A stretch of DNA of 64,000 bases from Phyto melanocephala (Eukaryota > Arthropoda > Insecta > Diptera > Rhinophoridae): assembly GCA_941918925.1 (NCBI GenBank), contig OW799236.1, forward strand, positions 75,730,465 through 75,794,464, in the 5' to 3' direction. Made by a program: the position numbers and the translations under genes. This document shows positions 1-13,022 of this stretch, piece after piece (position 1 is the stretch's first letter; each line of letters opens with the position of its first letter). Below the pieces are notes generated by a model. It saw only the letters and a list, made by a program, of their open reading frames with translations, searched no databases and had not been told where the DNA came from.

Positions 1-110
1 ATTGAGTACAATTTCTGCAAAGAAAAAAATTCAAGAAATATTCAACTTTCCGTTAAACAGCATTTACTTTGTAAGAAGGGGCGGAATTAATTTTGTAGTT
101 TAATAATGTG

Positions 111-345
111 AGGTGCCCCGATGGACTAGTCAGCAGTGTGCTGTTCTGCTAGTTTGGGGGTTGCGGGTTCGATTCCCGCCGGAGACTCTGGACTTGTCTG
201 CTTCCTTTCTATTCTATTCTTACTTTTCTATTCAGGTATCACAAAGGGATCAATATAATGGACCCAAGTGAGCTGCACAGCAGCTGCCTGTTCTACCTAA
301 CCTAACCTAGTGTGCAGGTGGATTATTTTGCTCAGGCGGATCTAT
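111..345 (+). mobile_element. tRNA-derived SINE with a LINE-like 3' tail
   Basis: Positions 111-185 resemble a degenerate tRNA. The T arm is perfect: a GCGGG/CCCGC stem at 163-167 and 175-179 around a TTCGATT loop. It contains a consensus RNA polymerase III B box, GGTTCGATTCC, at 166-176. An A-box-like TGGACTAGTCAG lies about 40 bases upstream. The would-be acceptor ends (GTGCCCC and GGAGACT) do not pair, so this is not a working tRNA. The tail from about 195 (pyrimidine-rich stretch, CACAAAGGG, AATGGACC, ending CCTAACCTAACC) resembles the 3' end of the LINE at 37797-38549, which has CACAATGGACC and ends in CCTACCTAC. That pairing suggests a SINE mobilised by that LINE type, which is inference. 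Confidence 0.6.
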
Positions 346-3300
346 CTATCTATTGTGTTATTAATACCTTCAAAGAGAGGTAAGCCGGTAATATCATTAA
401 CAGCCTTTGTGTGAATTAGAGTTTCATCTTCCGCAAGTTTATCTGCATTGGAATCATCTGTCACATTTTACTGATCTGATCCGCATCATCTGCAATGGAA
501 CATTTTCTTCTCTGACTTTGATTGTTATATACAGGGCTTAGTTTACTGATCAACTGAGATAAATATGCCCCTCTTAGAATTTATTTGTATACTATATTTA
601 TAGTTTACATATTTATATGGAACACTGAACGTCAACTACTCAATGACATTAAAATTTATAAAACTTCATATTTTGTTCGTAGAGGATAAAAACATGAGCT
701 GTCCATAAAAATATCGAGGGTAAATGCAGGATCAATTAGATGTCTTGTCGGCAAATAGAAAACAGTTGGCAAATATTTTACACAATATTATTATTTGTAG
801 CTTGCATCAAAGAAAAATAATATATAGAATAGATACATATATATATTTATTGTAGTTCAGTTAGAAAGCTTATTTCGCAAGTAATCATCTAGTGGTATTA
901 TTGTTATGAGGTAGGAAATAGGACGATGCGGGCAAAAAAAAAAACTAAAAAAGTGCTCTGTATGAGTTTAAAAATATGCTAGACAGGCCTGTGTGATTAT
1001 TGTGGAGCCCTTATGTGAGAGGACAGTAAAGGTACATGCAGTCTAAAAATATCATCTGAGGCAGAAAAAATACTTGGTGATATTTTCTGAAACGGTATAT
1101 AAATGCACATCTCTAGATACAATTAAATTTAGGATTTATACATTAAGTCTGAGCTACTGTAATACACAATATTGACAATCATGAGTTGACAGTGTAAAAG
1201 AAATTTACCAATAATAGTCGGAGGATAGAAGTCACTAAAAAATCATAGAACATAATTTAAGGAAGAACCCTGCTCAGCGTAGCACTTATATCACAAAAAA
1301 GTGTTTTTATATCACATTTGCACACCACCAGAGAGTGTTATATCACTGCTTAAAGAAAACCATGTTGGGCAATTACAATACAATGTCGCCAAGAATAACC
1401 TACGGTCTACACCATTCATCGATTTGTTCGAACAACGAACAATTTTTTGTGCGCACATGAATTTGCCTGGTGTGGACTGCTGTTGTCAAAACAAACAGCG
1501 TTGTCAAAACATTTGTTCTAGCAACGATGTCTGATATTAAAAGGGATTTTGAATATGAAAGAAAGTGACGACACATAAAAATAGCAACAAAATACACTTT
1601 AAACGTTTTCATCATATCAAAGAACATGAACAATTTCTTGACAGTTGCTCTGCCGACGTTTTGTTCTAGTCTAAACAAATCGAGGGCTCGTCAAGACGTA
1701 AAGTCAAGCATTTCTTTTCTTGTGAGGCTTGGTTTTTTCCCCTTTTTATATTTAATTTTTTTAAGCAATCAATATAAAAAAGTGAATGACTATCTGAATT
1801 TATTCTTTTTTTAAAGAAGAAAAATATTATTATATATCGCTCACTTATTTCAACAGTGTCATTAAGCAAAAAATATAGTTAGATTACGTTAAACAGGCTA
1901 AAATATCACCAATGATTCTACAATTGCTCTTTTTGTGATACTTAATATATGGAACGTACATCCACTCACATAATTATAGTTTTCGCACTTCAAAGCCAAA
2001 CTGACGAATAAAGAAATGAGAGTATTCCCCTAACATCAATGTGAGACACACTCGCCAGATCATGAAGAAAACTTTCCCCTAGATGCCGGGCTCAAAGTCC
2101 CACCAGAACTGAGCAATGAAAGAGAAGATATTGCACAGTATTTACCTTCGTCTCATTATCACTTTTGCATAAGTCATCGAAAGGGATAATGAATTTTCAG
2201 TCGGTTACTACTAAGTGACCCAGTGATGTAAAAAACATGCCGTGTATTGTAGCCTTTAATATGAAAAACTGTTGCGATATAAAATTACAAGTTATGACGT
2301 TATTTAAAGAAAAGCAGCATTTCCTCATACAGGCGTTAAGTAAAATACATACAAATATTTTTATCAAAATCTATAATTTGTCATTAATGTAAAACTTATT
2401 ATAAAGGATGATAAAATATTGTCATAAAAATTTTTATGATATCAAAAGTTAATAGCAAATCTAAGATTGACATTGTTCAAGTGAAAAAAATAATAATTGA
2501 CTTCTTTCACAAGTTCACGTATTAGATGTTTCATCCAAAAATTGAAAATATATTCGGAACATTAAAAAATTAGTTCAATTTTCACTTAACCGGCAAACGC
2601 GTCCTGAAAGCGTTTTGCTCACTTTGTTCTATTAACTTAATTCGAACAAGAATTTAAAAACATTAATTATTCAACAAGTTCTATAAATATAACATTTGTT
2701 ATTGTAAACACAATTAACCTTAAGAAAAACACTACAGAGTCTACAATAACATTACAGAGTAGTTCAAATAAGCCATTTAAATGCACAAACTGTAAAGTCA
2801 TTTCGATATTATTCATTTAGAATAAAATAAAAAAACTCAACGCCAGCTAAATTGCATTATAATGAATGTGCAATTTTAAACAAAATAATCAATCAAATTT
2901 AACAGTATGATTTAAAAAAGGGAAACAAAATTAATATGTATTAAACATAAAATGATAGGGGTACATGTTACATTTGAATTAATGTTGTTTTAAACATTGT
3001 ATCAATGGCACTTCAGTGTTTTTTTTTTTTAATAATCGTAACGTTTTAACATTTACAAATTTTGATAATTTTTTATTATGCCACTGACATTGCAAAAAAA
3101 TACAAAAAAAACACTACTTGAATGTAACTTAATAATTTTTATTGCCTACAGCGCTATACCACTGCACTGCTATACTGATGTCATGTGTTTATGTGTGTTG
3201 TGTTTGACCACTATGCAGACACATGTACATACATGGTAGGTTTTAATCATAGTGATTTATGTTTAAACTTTAAAGCGAACAATACATTTGTGTAAGTAAT

Positions 3301-3944
3301 TATTAATTACTCTAGTAACTTATGCTTGTCCAACTTTAAGTGCTTTTGGTTACAAGTCATCACTGTTATAACTGTTTGTATGTATATTAATTGTGGACAA
3401 CAAAGTTTTGTAATTAACTGTATTGTTCTGGTAAAATTTTGATCTTTTTAGAATTATATATGATTTGTTATTTCCACAGGTTATTTTTATATAAATAATT
3501 CGTTGTTAATGGTAGTTAATACATTTTGCTTTTATATTTTGTTGCTCAAAGATCAAATTTTTATACTTTGAATTTTATAATTGTTCAAATTAACTGAGCT
3601 CTAAATGAGGTACTAAGAAATTATACAATACACTGAGGTTATAGGGTTTTGCTAGATATAATTTATTACAGATTTGTTTTTAAGTTTTTTTTTTTTGTAG
3701 TAAAATCTAATAATATTTTTGTTGTTGCTCAATAACAATTTAATAAAATTTATTTTCTCTCTTTATAGGTATGTTTATATATGCAAGGAAATTATTAAAA
3801 CACTGTAAGTCTAAGAAAAATTATTAAAGAAAATATTTTAAACATTTCCAACTTCTACCAGCATGGATGGTCTTCTTACTTTCGTCAACCCCTATTAACG
3901 GCTACCTTAGAATATACTTTAACTATTAGCTTATGATTTATTAA
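346..3944. other. AT-rich intergenic stretch, nothing recognised
   Basis: No open frame here has a recognisable domain or splice-consistent structure. The short overlapping frames at 1301-1869 on both strands look like chance openings. Homopolymer A and T runs are frequent, and the final 100 bases lead into the mini-me-like element at 3946. Confidence 0.6.
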
Positions 3945-3945
3945 A

Positions 3946-6632
3946 AAAAATAAGAGCGTTATATTCGACCGTGCCGAATCTGATAATACCCTTCAAAAAT
4001 ACCACACTGTACCTTAACCTATATTTTAGATTTCGTGTAATAAACTATTTTTAGTATTATTTTTGACGTCATCTTTGATTTTGAATTTTTACATAGTTAA
4101 TTGAATTGTACTAGTCAAGCCTTTTCTTTTGATATCCATATCGTTGGGGTTACAAAAATTTTTTCCGCCATTTTGTTTCAGACTTCATCTTGGATCTTAA
4201 ACTTATTTAAAAGTTTACTACATTGTACTGGTCAAGTCCTTTTATTTGATACCAATATTCTGGGGGTTAAATGGGACACTAAATCAAGGACACCATCTTG
4301 GATATTTTCCCAACAATTTTTGCTTTTAACTTTGCTGATTAATGACCAATTCGTTAAAATTTCATGAATATCTCCAGAGGCATAGCAAAGCTTTAAATAG
4401 TAACAACCGTGTCTATAAATTATACAAGGGCTGGACAGTTTTAATTTTTGTGTTCAAAATAAGTGAAAAAAACAAAGGCAGTCGTGTTTATTTGCTCATA
4501 ACTCAGAAAGTTGTGAGGCAATTATGCTGATTTCCAAATATTTCTGATATTTTAATACCATACACGGAACTTGGCAATATCGGCGGACTTCAAAAAGTTG
4601 ATTTCAACATACACACGGACAGACAGACAGATGGACATACGGAGAGACAAATAGTTCTTAATCGACTCCCCTATTCACAAGCGTTTAGAAAATATATACT
4701 TAACGGGGACGGCAATAAAAATTAAAGAAATTTCACACGGCATGATAAACCTATATACTAGGGAGATCGATTATTTGACTTTTTTAAAAAAAATTTGTTT
4801 TCGGGTATTCCGAATAGTTGCTATTTTAAAATAACCGATTTTCGGTTATGCATTAAAAAAAATAACCGGTTTTATTCAAATAAGCAATAATACAAAAATC
4901 AAATTACTTTTTTAAATAAAAAGTTAAAAATAATAAGTAAATAACATAATATTTATATGTGTTTGTAGTTAACTTAACATATCGATGCCTTTCTTCCTCA
5001 ACCTCGTATCTTAAAAAATAAAATTTTTCAGGAGAGAAAAAAAAACGGTTCATCTTTTTATACTTCGGTGTTTGGTTAAAAGTTTAAATGCAATTATTAA
5101 GGAATTGATTGTATTTCTGTATATTAGTAGTAATAATATACTAATCTTTTTTAGTTAAAGCATGAAACAATCGTTTGATACGAAAAAGTCAAAACCGTAT
5201 TTTTTAAGTTACGAGGTTGAGGAAGTAAGGCATCGATATGTAAGACCACATTTTTCAATTAAATTATTAATTAAAAATTTTGACTTTTTACTTGCTTCTT
5301 GTAAAATAATCTTTAAAAAAAATGCAGTTTAAATGTTTTAAAGCTTGTATATCTATTTTTTTTCTTATGTTTTTTTTTTTGATATTGAAAATGACCTTTC
5401 ACCAAAGCACACTTATAGAAAACAAAGCACTAAGAAATCCCTTTAACTTTTCATTCTATCCCTTATGACTGTTATCTTAATAAAAATATCTTCCAAACTT
5501 CGGCTTTGGTAGGGCATTTTGGTGTGTGTATATATTTTATACTACTGTTTAGCTCATAACAATAACCGGTTCATTCGTACCAAAAAACCCGGATTATTCG
5601 ATATTCCAAAAATGGGCATTTTAAAATATCTGGGTTCGATTAAACTAAAAAAGCAGTAAAAAACTAATAATAACCGTTCGATCACTCGATTATTTGATTT
5701 TTTTGAGAAACCGATTTTTAAATAGTTCGAAATTCAGAGTTTGAAAAAAACCGGTTGCTGTTTTGAAAGGTAAAAAAAAACCGGTTAACCGGTCGAACAA
5801 TAAAATATAATAGTTGAAAATTTTAAAAACTTTCCCTGAAGAAGCTACCCAATGTGGCAGCGAAATATCGGAAAATAAAATTAAAACTATTTTTTATAAA
5901 AGAAAGTAATCTCAAGCTCAATACAAAAGACAACTGCTTATATAAAATATAATTCCTTAATGAAAAAACTAAAAATATTAAAAAAAAAAATTATATAAAC
6001 GATATCTAAACATGGACTTTTTACAGTTGATATTTGTTTGGCTGCCCAATATCAAAACGCAATATCTGACATGAAAACAGTTGAAACAAGTGAAATAAAT
6101 AAATAAAAAAGGCTTTTTGTTGGACTGTTATAAATTTTTGTATCTCCTCATGTGCATTTTTTTAATGATAGATATGTCTTTTAAACTTATATGCACTCAC
6201 ATATTTTGTTTAAAATGATTTCTTTAATTAAAAATACATTTTAAAGGGAGAAAATCTTTTCAGTTTTTATACAATTTCATTTTAAAATTTTTTCCTTATA
6301 CCTTTTTTCTTATTTTACATTTTGTTTTCAAACAACAAAAAAATTTCTTACAATATTTAGAAAAGGATTTAATAAGTTTTCTGATTTATAGAAATTTTTT
6401 AATAATAAATATACTATGGTACGATTTCTTACAAAGATGTATAAACATAAACTTAAAAATTAAAAAACCGGGTATTTTTGGTTAAAAAAACCGGTGTATT
6501 CCACATTCGAATAATCAATATTTGGAAAAAACCGCCAGCTGAAAGAGTAAAAAACCGGGTTTTCCACCGGTTTTAAAATCGAGTCGATCACCCTTCTATA
6601 TAACCTTACTTACACTCACTTTGAAGGTTATA
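3946..6632 (-). mobile_element. mini-me/DINE-1-like non-autonomous element, split by a hAT insertion
   Basis: Read on the minus strand, this copy starts near 6632 with TATAACC. This matches the TATACCC start of the copy at 23596, followed by a TTCAAAGTGAG segment and GGTTTATCATGCCGTGTG. It carries a degenerate (GTCY)n tract around 4615-4650 and ends with the family's 3' hairpin (inverted TTCGGC/GCCGAA) at about 3960-3980. A hAT-type element at 4759-6595 interrupts it only about 35 bases from the 5' end. Removing the insertion restores continuity with other copies. The 5' start, the (GTCY)n proto-microsatellite and the 3' stem-loop are the known marks of mini-me/DINE-1 elements, so the family name is by architecture only. 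Confidence 0.65.
4759..6595. mobile_element. hAT-type non-autonomous element (CCGGTT-rich family)
   Basis: The ends are imperfect inverted repeats: TAGGGAGATCGA on the left, and AAGGGTGATCGA as the complement of the right end. Flanking 8-mers CTATATAC (4751-4758) and CTATATAA (6596-6603) match at 7 of 8 positions, as expected for a hAT target duplication. The body is rich in short AACCGGTT-type motifs, with no transposase frame. A second start-like sequence near 5680 (GATCACTCGATTATTTGA) suggests the copy is partly dimeric. It also holds a foldback with arms at about 4977-5020 and 5199-5243. It is inserted in the mini-me-like element at 3946-6632. Related copies lie at 38550-40212 and 17219-17345. 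Confidence 0.7.
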
Positions 6633-9600
6633 AAAATATGCCATTTGTTTTCTACCTTTTTAAGAAGTGTCAAAGAATACACCTTTAACTAGTCCTATGG
6701 AAATTGCAACTGATATTGCATTAGATCTGGCCAGCTATTTTACCTGTTGATGTGGATGTCCCTGCCTTTTGAATCACTTACTTAGCGCTTACATTTAATT
6801 TTATCATTCTTTAATTTTACCTTACTGTGCCATTTTATCTAATACTAATATAATAATCAGTGCAAACAGTTTTAGCCTTTCAATGTATGCTAAAATTTAA
6901 AAAAAAAATTGTCATTATAAACTAAAAGGTAAATATATTCCACCATATTCATAAAATTTAAAATAACCTTGAAATGCTTTTGTTTCAAATTTATTACCAT
7001 AAAACTTAATAATGATAGAGTGTGATGACAAAAACTCTAATATCGGTTTAATTTTTTTGTCGTCTATTATCGTTCTTACTTAACAAAATGGCAATTCTTT
7101 AAGCCTACATAATCCTGCATTCATTTTAGAGTTGACATAATTGCCTATTCCAAGTTCACCACAAAATGCAACCGATTCTTTTAATAGTCTATCTTGAACT
7201 TTATACCAAAATATTTTGTTGAAATGTTACGAACTAAATGTTAAAGCTAGTATAACGCAACACTACTTCGTAGCGGACATAAAGAACAACAATTGAGCAG
7301 AGACTAACTCTGACTAAAAACCTAACAATTGCGCTTTTCTACTAATAAGGAAACAATGTACTGTCTGTCTATCTATTACTTAATATGAAAAACTGCTAAA
7401 AATGAAAATCCGATGATTTAAAACACCTTGTAAATATTTATATATTTTTTTATTAACAACAACAACTATGATCTATATAAATAAGTTCTCAGTTGATTAT
7501 ATATTAGCAGGTCTAATTCTAAAATTTTTTCATTTGATATAAATATCAACAACTTTAAAAAAAGATTTTTTTCTAATTGTCATGCCTTAACTACACGATT
7601 TAAAGAAAACAAGAAATTTTAAATGACATGTCATGCCAAGTCATAATTTTAAACATTATAATATTTATTTGCGCAAATTAACCATTGAATAAAAACACAA
7701 ACTCATTAAAATGAGTGAAACAAATGCAAAAAATTTAAATAAAAATGACTCTTAAAAACTAAAACACTTGCGAGAAATAAAGAATTAAAAAACTCATGAA
7801 ACTGAGATGCATGTTGTTAAAGCAACTATAAGTGGCGTTAAGAAGCCACTGTTTAATTTGGCAAATAAACTATAAAACTAAATGAAAAGGCTATTCTACA
7901 AACAAGCCAAAAAACAATAAAATAAATACGGACATACATACATACATAAACCTGTGAGTGGTTAAAGAAAACTAAAACATAAAAAATAAATTCATAAATA
8001 TAAATACAACAATAAAAAAGACACAGAAAATATTTTCTTAATAGTATTTGTATTGCTGTCTATACACTGTGTTAATTGAATGCTAAAATTTCAAAGATTG
8101 TTTCTTAAAGATTTATAATTAAATAAACATAAATATTGCAACAAAAAGAACAAATTTATTAGTTATTTATATAAAATTTGCAAAATGTTTGCATTGTATT
8201 TATAGAATTAAAAAAATAAAAATATTTTGATAAATGCACTTAAACAACAAAAGACTTAAGCAACATACTTAAGCAAATATAATAGACATTCATACATACA
8301 CACTTATGTACGTGCAAATACCTCGAATGTAAACAAAAGGCTTAAGATAAATACACTCATTTTTGTTGCAAGGCAAAGGGGGCTTGTGTTTAATATGTTT
8401 TGTATTATTTCAGCAATCTATTGTTAAGATTTTAACAAATGAATACTTTAATGAATTTTTAACAACAGAAATGATTAATCATCTCAGATAGTAAAAGATG
8501 AATTTAGAAAAATTGCACTAAAAATGCAATTTTAATATTTTTTTAATTTTTTTTTTATTATTTTCTTAAATAGGAAACTTTGTTGAAACTTGTCTTAAAA
8601 AAACAAAATTTTTTAAATTTTCTTTTGAAAAAAAATTTAATTAATACATAAAAAAATTCATAAAAAAATTAAAAAAAAATTTCAAAAATATTATAAATCA
8701 ATTATAAAAATATTAACAAAACAAACTATTAAACAATGTTGTAAAAATATTATGCACTTTAAAATTTAAGTTTATATTTGATATATATTTAGTTTTTATT
8801 TAAAAATATTTTTTTTTTAATATTTTTTTGTGTGGAGAATAACTATTTATGGAAAATTTTCTAAAACTAATTTTTATATAGATTTTATATGTTTTTTTCT
8901 TTTGTTTACTTTTAAAAAATATTTGGAATAAGATTTTGGCTTAATATCACAATTAATGTTCAAATATATCCACGACTATTCCTATACTGAAGCACGTGAG
9001 TCTTGTTACACGAAGGTGTACGATTAAGAAAAAACTGAATCTAATTATAAAATATACTAAAGGTCCAATCATAATACACGATGTTAATTTTAAGTCACTC
9101 CTTAACGTCAAGTTTTTGACCAATCTAATTTGACATTTCAATGCTTTAGTATTTGAAAAAGGTACACAATTGAGCAGCGCAAAAATGTACATTCAATTTA
9201 AAACATATATTATGCAACTAGTGATTTTTTGGGAAGCATAATTGACCAACTGTATCCACAATGGGGAGAATTGTGCAAATTGCGCAAATTTCAACAATCT
9301 AAGTCTGTAGAACATTTCAAGCAATAATTGTTGCTAAAACTGCTGATATGATATATAGACTTAGACTGAGGACGCAAGGAAATAATTTATTCAAATTTAA
9401 TTTCACTTACTTTGAATTTAAGCAGCATTGCTGTGCCCGAAAATATCTTTTTATTTTAATAATTTCAATACAATTTCTAATATTATTATTTGTGCAAATT
9501 AATTTTTTGTTGTTGGTAGTGTAGTAAATAGTTTGTTTGTCTCGCAATTAAAAAAAACCCTTTTTATTACCATAGGTATCAAATTGTATCAACATCTTTC

Positions 9601-12383
9601 CAATAACTTTTGAGCCTATTGATACAGATAGACAGAAAAAAAATCTAAAATATTTTAAAAGTTTTGTTTTGTATTGTTTAAATTTTTATAAAAATTTTAA
9701 TGAACAGCTACAATATTTTCACAATTCTATTAAAAGTACACAATACATAAAACCAATAATTTAGTTTTAACTACGATTATCTGTTTTTTGATGGTATATT
9801 CGTGTGATATACTCTGATAAAATTAATTAATTTAATTCTATTAACTAAAGAAGAACTTATTTGAGGCTGACTGATAGCCATACATGATACAGAAGATATA
9901 CACTGTTGAAATACCTAATTCCGAATGTTCGAAAATGACCTGGGAAAGACAATAAAATTTTACTACATACAGATAAATAAGGGAGGGTTGGTGCTAACAA
10001 TATCTTTAAAATATCTTATTTATTATTAAGGCACTAATGACATACAACCAAGGCATGAAATACGATTGAATTACCCACCAATGTTGTACGATTTACCTTT
10101 GTTTGTATTATTCTCATTGTATTTTATGAAGTCATCGATCAGGACAATAATCTACAATTGACTGATGTATTCAAAATCAATTTAGACTAGGCCATCATTT
10201 AAAGTGAGTACTTCTGGGAGCAGTGAAACCATGCTAGGCCATCAAGTTGACTTAAACTTAGTTATTCTTTATGCTAAATTGGATGTATAAGTCTTTTAAA
10301 TCAGTAAAGAATTTCGTTAATACCTTCCATACGTCTAATTTATCTTGATAACTTATTTTATCATATATTGAAAAATAATTTTTTAGGCATGGTTTGATTA
10401 CACATATTAGATTTGGTTACGGAACATGCAGAAATAGTGGTGATAAAATATTTAAGGCTAGATAGCCTCGACAGACTGTCAATCAAGTTCCTCCTGATGT
10501 TCTATCGAAATAACTACTGAACAGTGTTTAACACTGTGCTAAACCAACTCCACCTCTTATTCGTCTTCTCATTAATGGCAGTTCGGCTGAAGTTTTGCAC
10601 TTAAGATTCTTATACTGCAGGGTCAGATAATATTCATTCTTTATCTCTAAATATAGAAATATCTGTGGTTTTCATGGGCAACCGTGTATGTTCATTTTTT
10701 ACGACTTTGAGTTAATAATGCCATATTGCTTGGTTTTAAACGGCCTTTGCTTGGTTTTAAAAAATTTTCAAATAAGATAATAAAATAAGGACCTATTCCG
10801 TTTATTTTAATGGCAAAACAACGTAACTTCTATATATATTAAAAATTGGTCAGCAGTAATACGGTTTTGTAGCTCTCCTGAAAATTTGATTTTAAGACAT
10901 ACGTGGTTACCCATGAAAGCCACAGATATACGTATGTTTTTATTCGGCTCGGCATTTTGAGCTCAATTTTGATTTGCAAGGCCACTAAAGGGTCCTTCAC
11001 TATGGCCGCAGAATTTGCATGAATTTGCATTTGCAAGAAATTGCTGCCATTACAGCTGCTGTATTCCCAGATTTAACTTTCATATAGGATATGCTTAAAG
11101 AGGTGAAGAAATTTAAATTAAAATAAAACAGAGTAATATTTAAAAATGTTTCTGTATATATGGCCGCCTAGGTTACTGCATATATGCCGTAATCTAGTAG
11201 TCCAATTTCTTTACACATTTAGCAGAAAATCACGCTATATTTAAGCAATAGTAAGTCGAGTATTGGTTACCATGTATTTCATCGAGGCGTACTTCAGCTG
11301 ATACCCGATAAGTTTGTGGAATTTGTCTATAATTGATTAATAGCATTCTTTAAATGATGCCAATTTTTGACCTTCTAGATATTTGTTTATTTTAAAAATA
11401 ATTATTTTGAGACAAAATGTTAGCAAAATAAAAATGCCTCCGATTGGAAATAAACTTTGATTGTAATTGCAAAAAAAAAAAAAAATTTATTCAAATTGTA
11501 TTTTCAACATAAAAAAATCTAATCTACATTAGACTTTATTAAGATCTACGACATATGCTAAAGAACTTGAAATTTTACTTAGGTTAAAATTACGACTACT
11601 TAATAATTTAAATCACTAGCTTCGGTGAAATAGTGCTAGTTATAGATAATTTTATTTTTATAAAAATATAAGCTAAATTATCAATTGAAATAAGACTTTG
11701 CAAACTATTTAATGAAAAATAATAAACATTAAACATTCTAACGAATTTATTTCTGTATAAATTTAAAACAAATTTATTCATCAGTAAATGTTTTGCGTGT
11801 TTGTTTCCTAAGTCTTTTGTTTGTTTTGGAATTCCCTTTAAAACACCACCACAATGTTTGTTTACATTTTTCTATCACAAAACGTTTGCCTCTCTGAATA
11901 TTATTCAATAAAATAATTAATATTTATTAAATTTATAAATAGTTTATTTCATGTTTAAAACATTGTTGCCACGTTAAGGTTCAACAATTTTACGACACAT
12001 TTTAGAAATCATCCATGTGTAGCCTGCCTAATATTGGCATAAGTACAGAAATTATTTTCTTTTTTTTTAACAAACAAGTTTATTATTAAAATTTAACAAA
12101 AATACAGTAATAGAAATGACTTCAATAAAAATACTAATTAAAAGGTGTAGAATAGGGTATACAATTAAAAAAAAAAAACAAAAAAATTTAAACATAAATA
12201 GTTATAAAAATGATTTCATTGCTAAGTATTACAACTACATACACACATAAACAAATACATAATAAATTTAATTATGTTTTTAATAAAACTTTATACTTTT
12301 TGTAATTATTTTCAAAAAAATCTTGTTTTTTTTGTATATAAACTTTTATAAAATTATTTTTATTTGTTTATTATATTCGTTTT
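6633..12383. other. AT-rich non-genic stretch
   Basis: No gene or recognisable transposon protein was found. The segment 8500-8900 is almost pure A and T. An imperfect inverted repeat pair occurs at 10661-10690 and 10899-10930 and is listed separately. Short open frames at 8953-9192 and 10839-11036 on the minus strand have no recognisable motif and no sign of codon constraint that I can see. Confidence 0.6.
10661..10930. repeat. Imperfect inverted repeat pair
   Basis: The left arm at 10661-10690 (ATCTGTGGTTTTCATGGGCA and onward) is the reverse complement, with a few mismatches, of 10899-10930. The loop is about 210 bp. It could be the stem of a small foldback element or the ends of a MITE. 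No target duplication is evident. Confidence 0.5.
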
Positions 12384-13022
12384 TATACCCGCCACCAAAA
12401 AAATGGTGGGGGTATATTCATTTTGTCATTCCGTTTGTAACACATCGAAATATCCATTTTAGACCCCATAAAGTATATATATTCTGAATCGGGGTTTGAT
12501 TTGATGACGATCTAGCTATGTCCGTCCGTCTGTCCGTCTGTCCGTCTGTCCGTCTGTCCGTCTGTTGAAAGCACGATAGAGGTCGCACCGAAAAAGCTAA
12601 AGGGCTCAAATTTTGCCAGAATCTTTCTAATAGACAAGGTTTGTTTGGTATTGAAAATGGGCTGAATCGGAATATTAGAAAGAGAGTTATAGCTCGTAAA
12701 GCAAGAATAGGTCGAAAAAACCGTGTCCTTCAAACATCGAAAAAAAAGGAATTGTGTCCAAACGCATAAACGTAGAGTCATGAAACTTCGAATATATATT
12801 TCTCGAGTCAAAAGAATATTTCTCCCCAAAAATTGCTTAAATCTATGCATTAGAAAAGGAGTTATAGGTCAAAATGTACGAAAATTTATACCGCTCAGTG
12901 TATATTTAAAGTTTAAAACGTAATAAAACTGACAAAACTATATGTACGGTTCTGAAATTTTGCAAACATGGTTTTTTGGTCAAAGTCTTCGTTATAACGG
13001 AAAATAAATGTGCCACGCCCAC
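12384..13022 (+). mobile_element. mini-me/DINE-1-like element, 5' part
   Basis: The copy begins TATACCCGCCACC, followed by the family's conserved block around CATAAAGTATATAT and then a long (GTCCGTCT)n tract at about 12519-12566. It is collinear with the copies at 29158 and, inverted, at 59882 as far as the TGCCACGCCCAC motif near 13010, and then diverges. The 3' hairpin is missing, so this copy is truncated or interrupted. The open frames in this block recur in other copies with frame breaks and are not real genes. Confidence 0.7.

Noticed and set aside
111..185. A functional tRNA gene
   Set aside because: The T arm and B box are good, but the acceptor stem does not pair and no sound anticodon arm forms. 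It fits a SINE head better.
12512..12923. Overlapping frames on both strands (63-112 codons)
   Set aside because: They fall in the mini-me-like element, include translated (GTCY)n repeats, and recur with frame breaks at 29386-29616 and 59325-59510.
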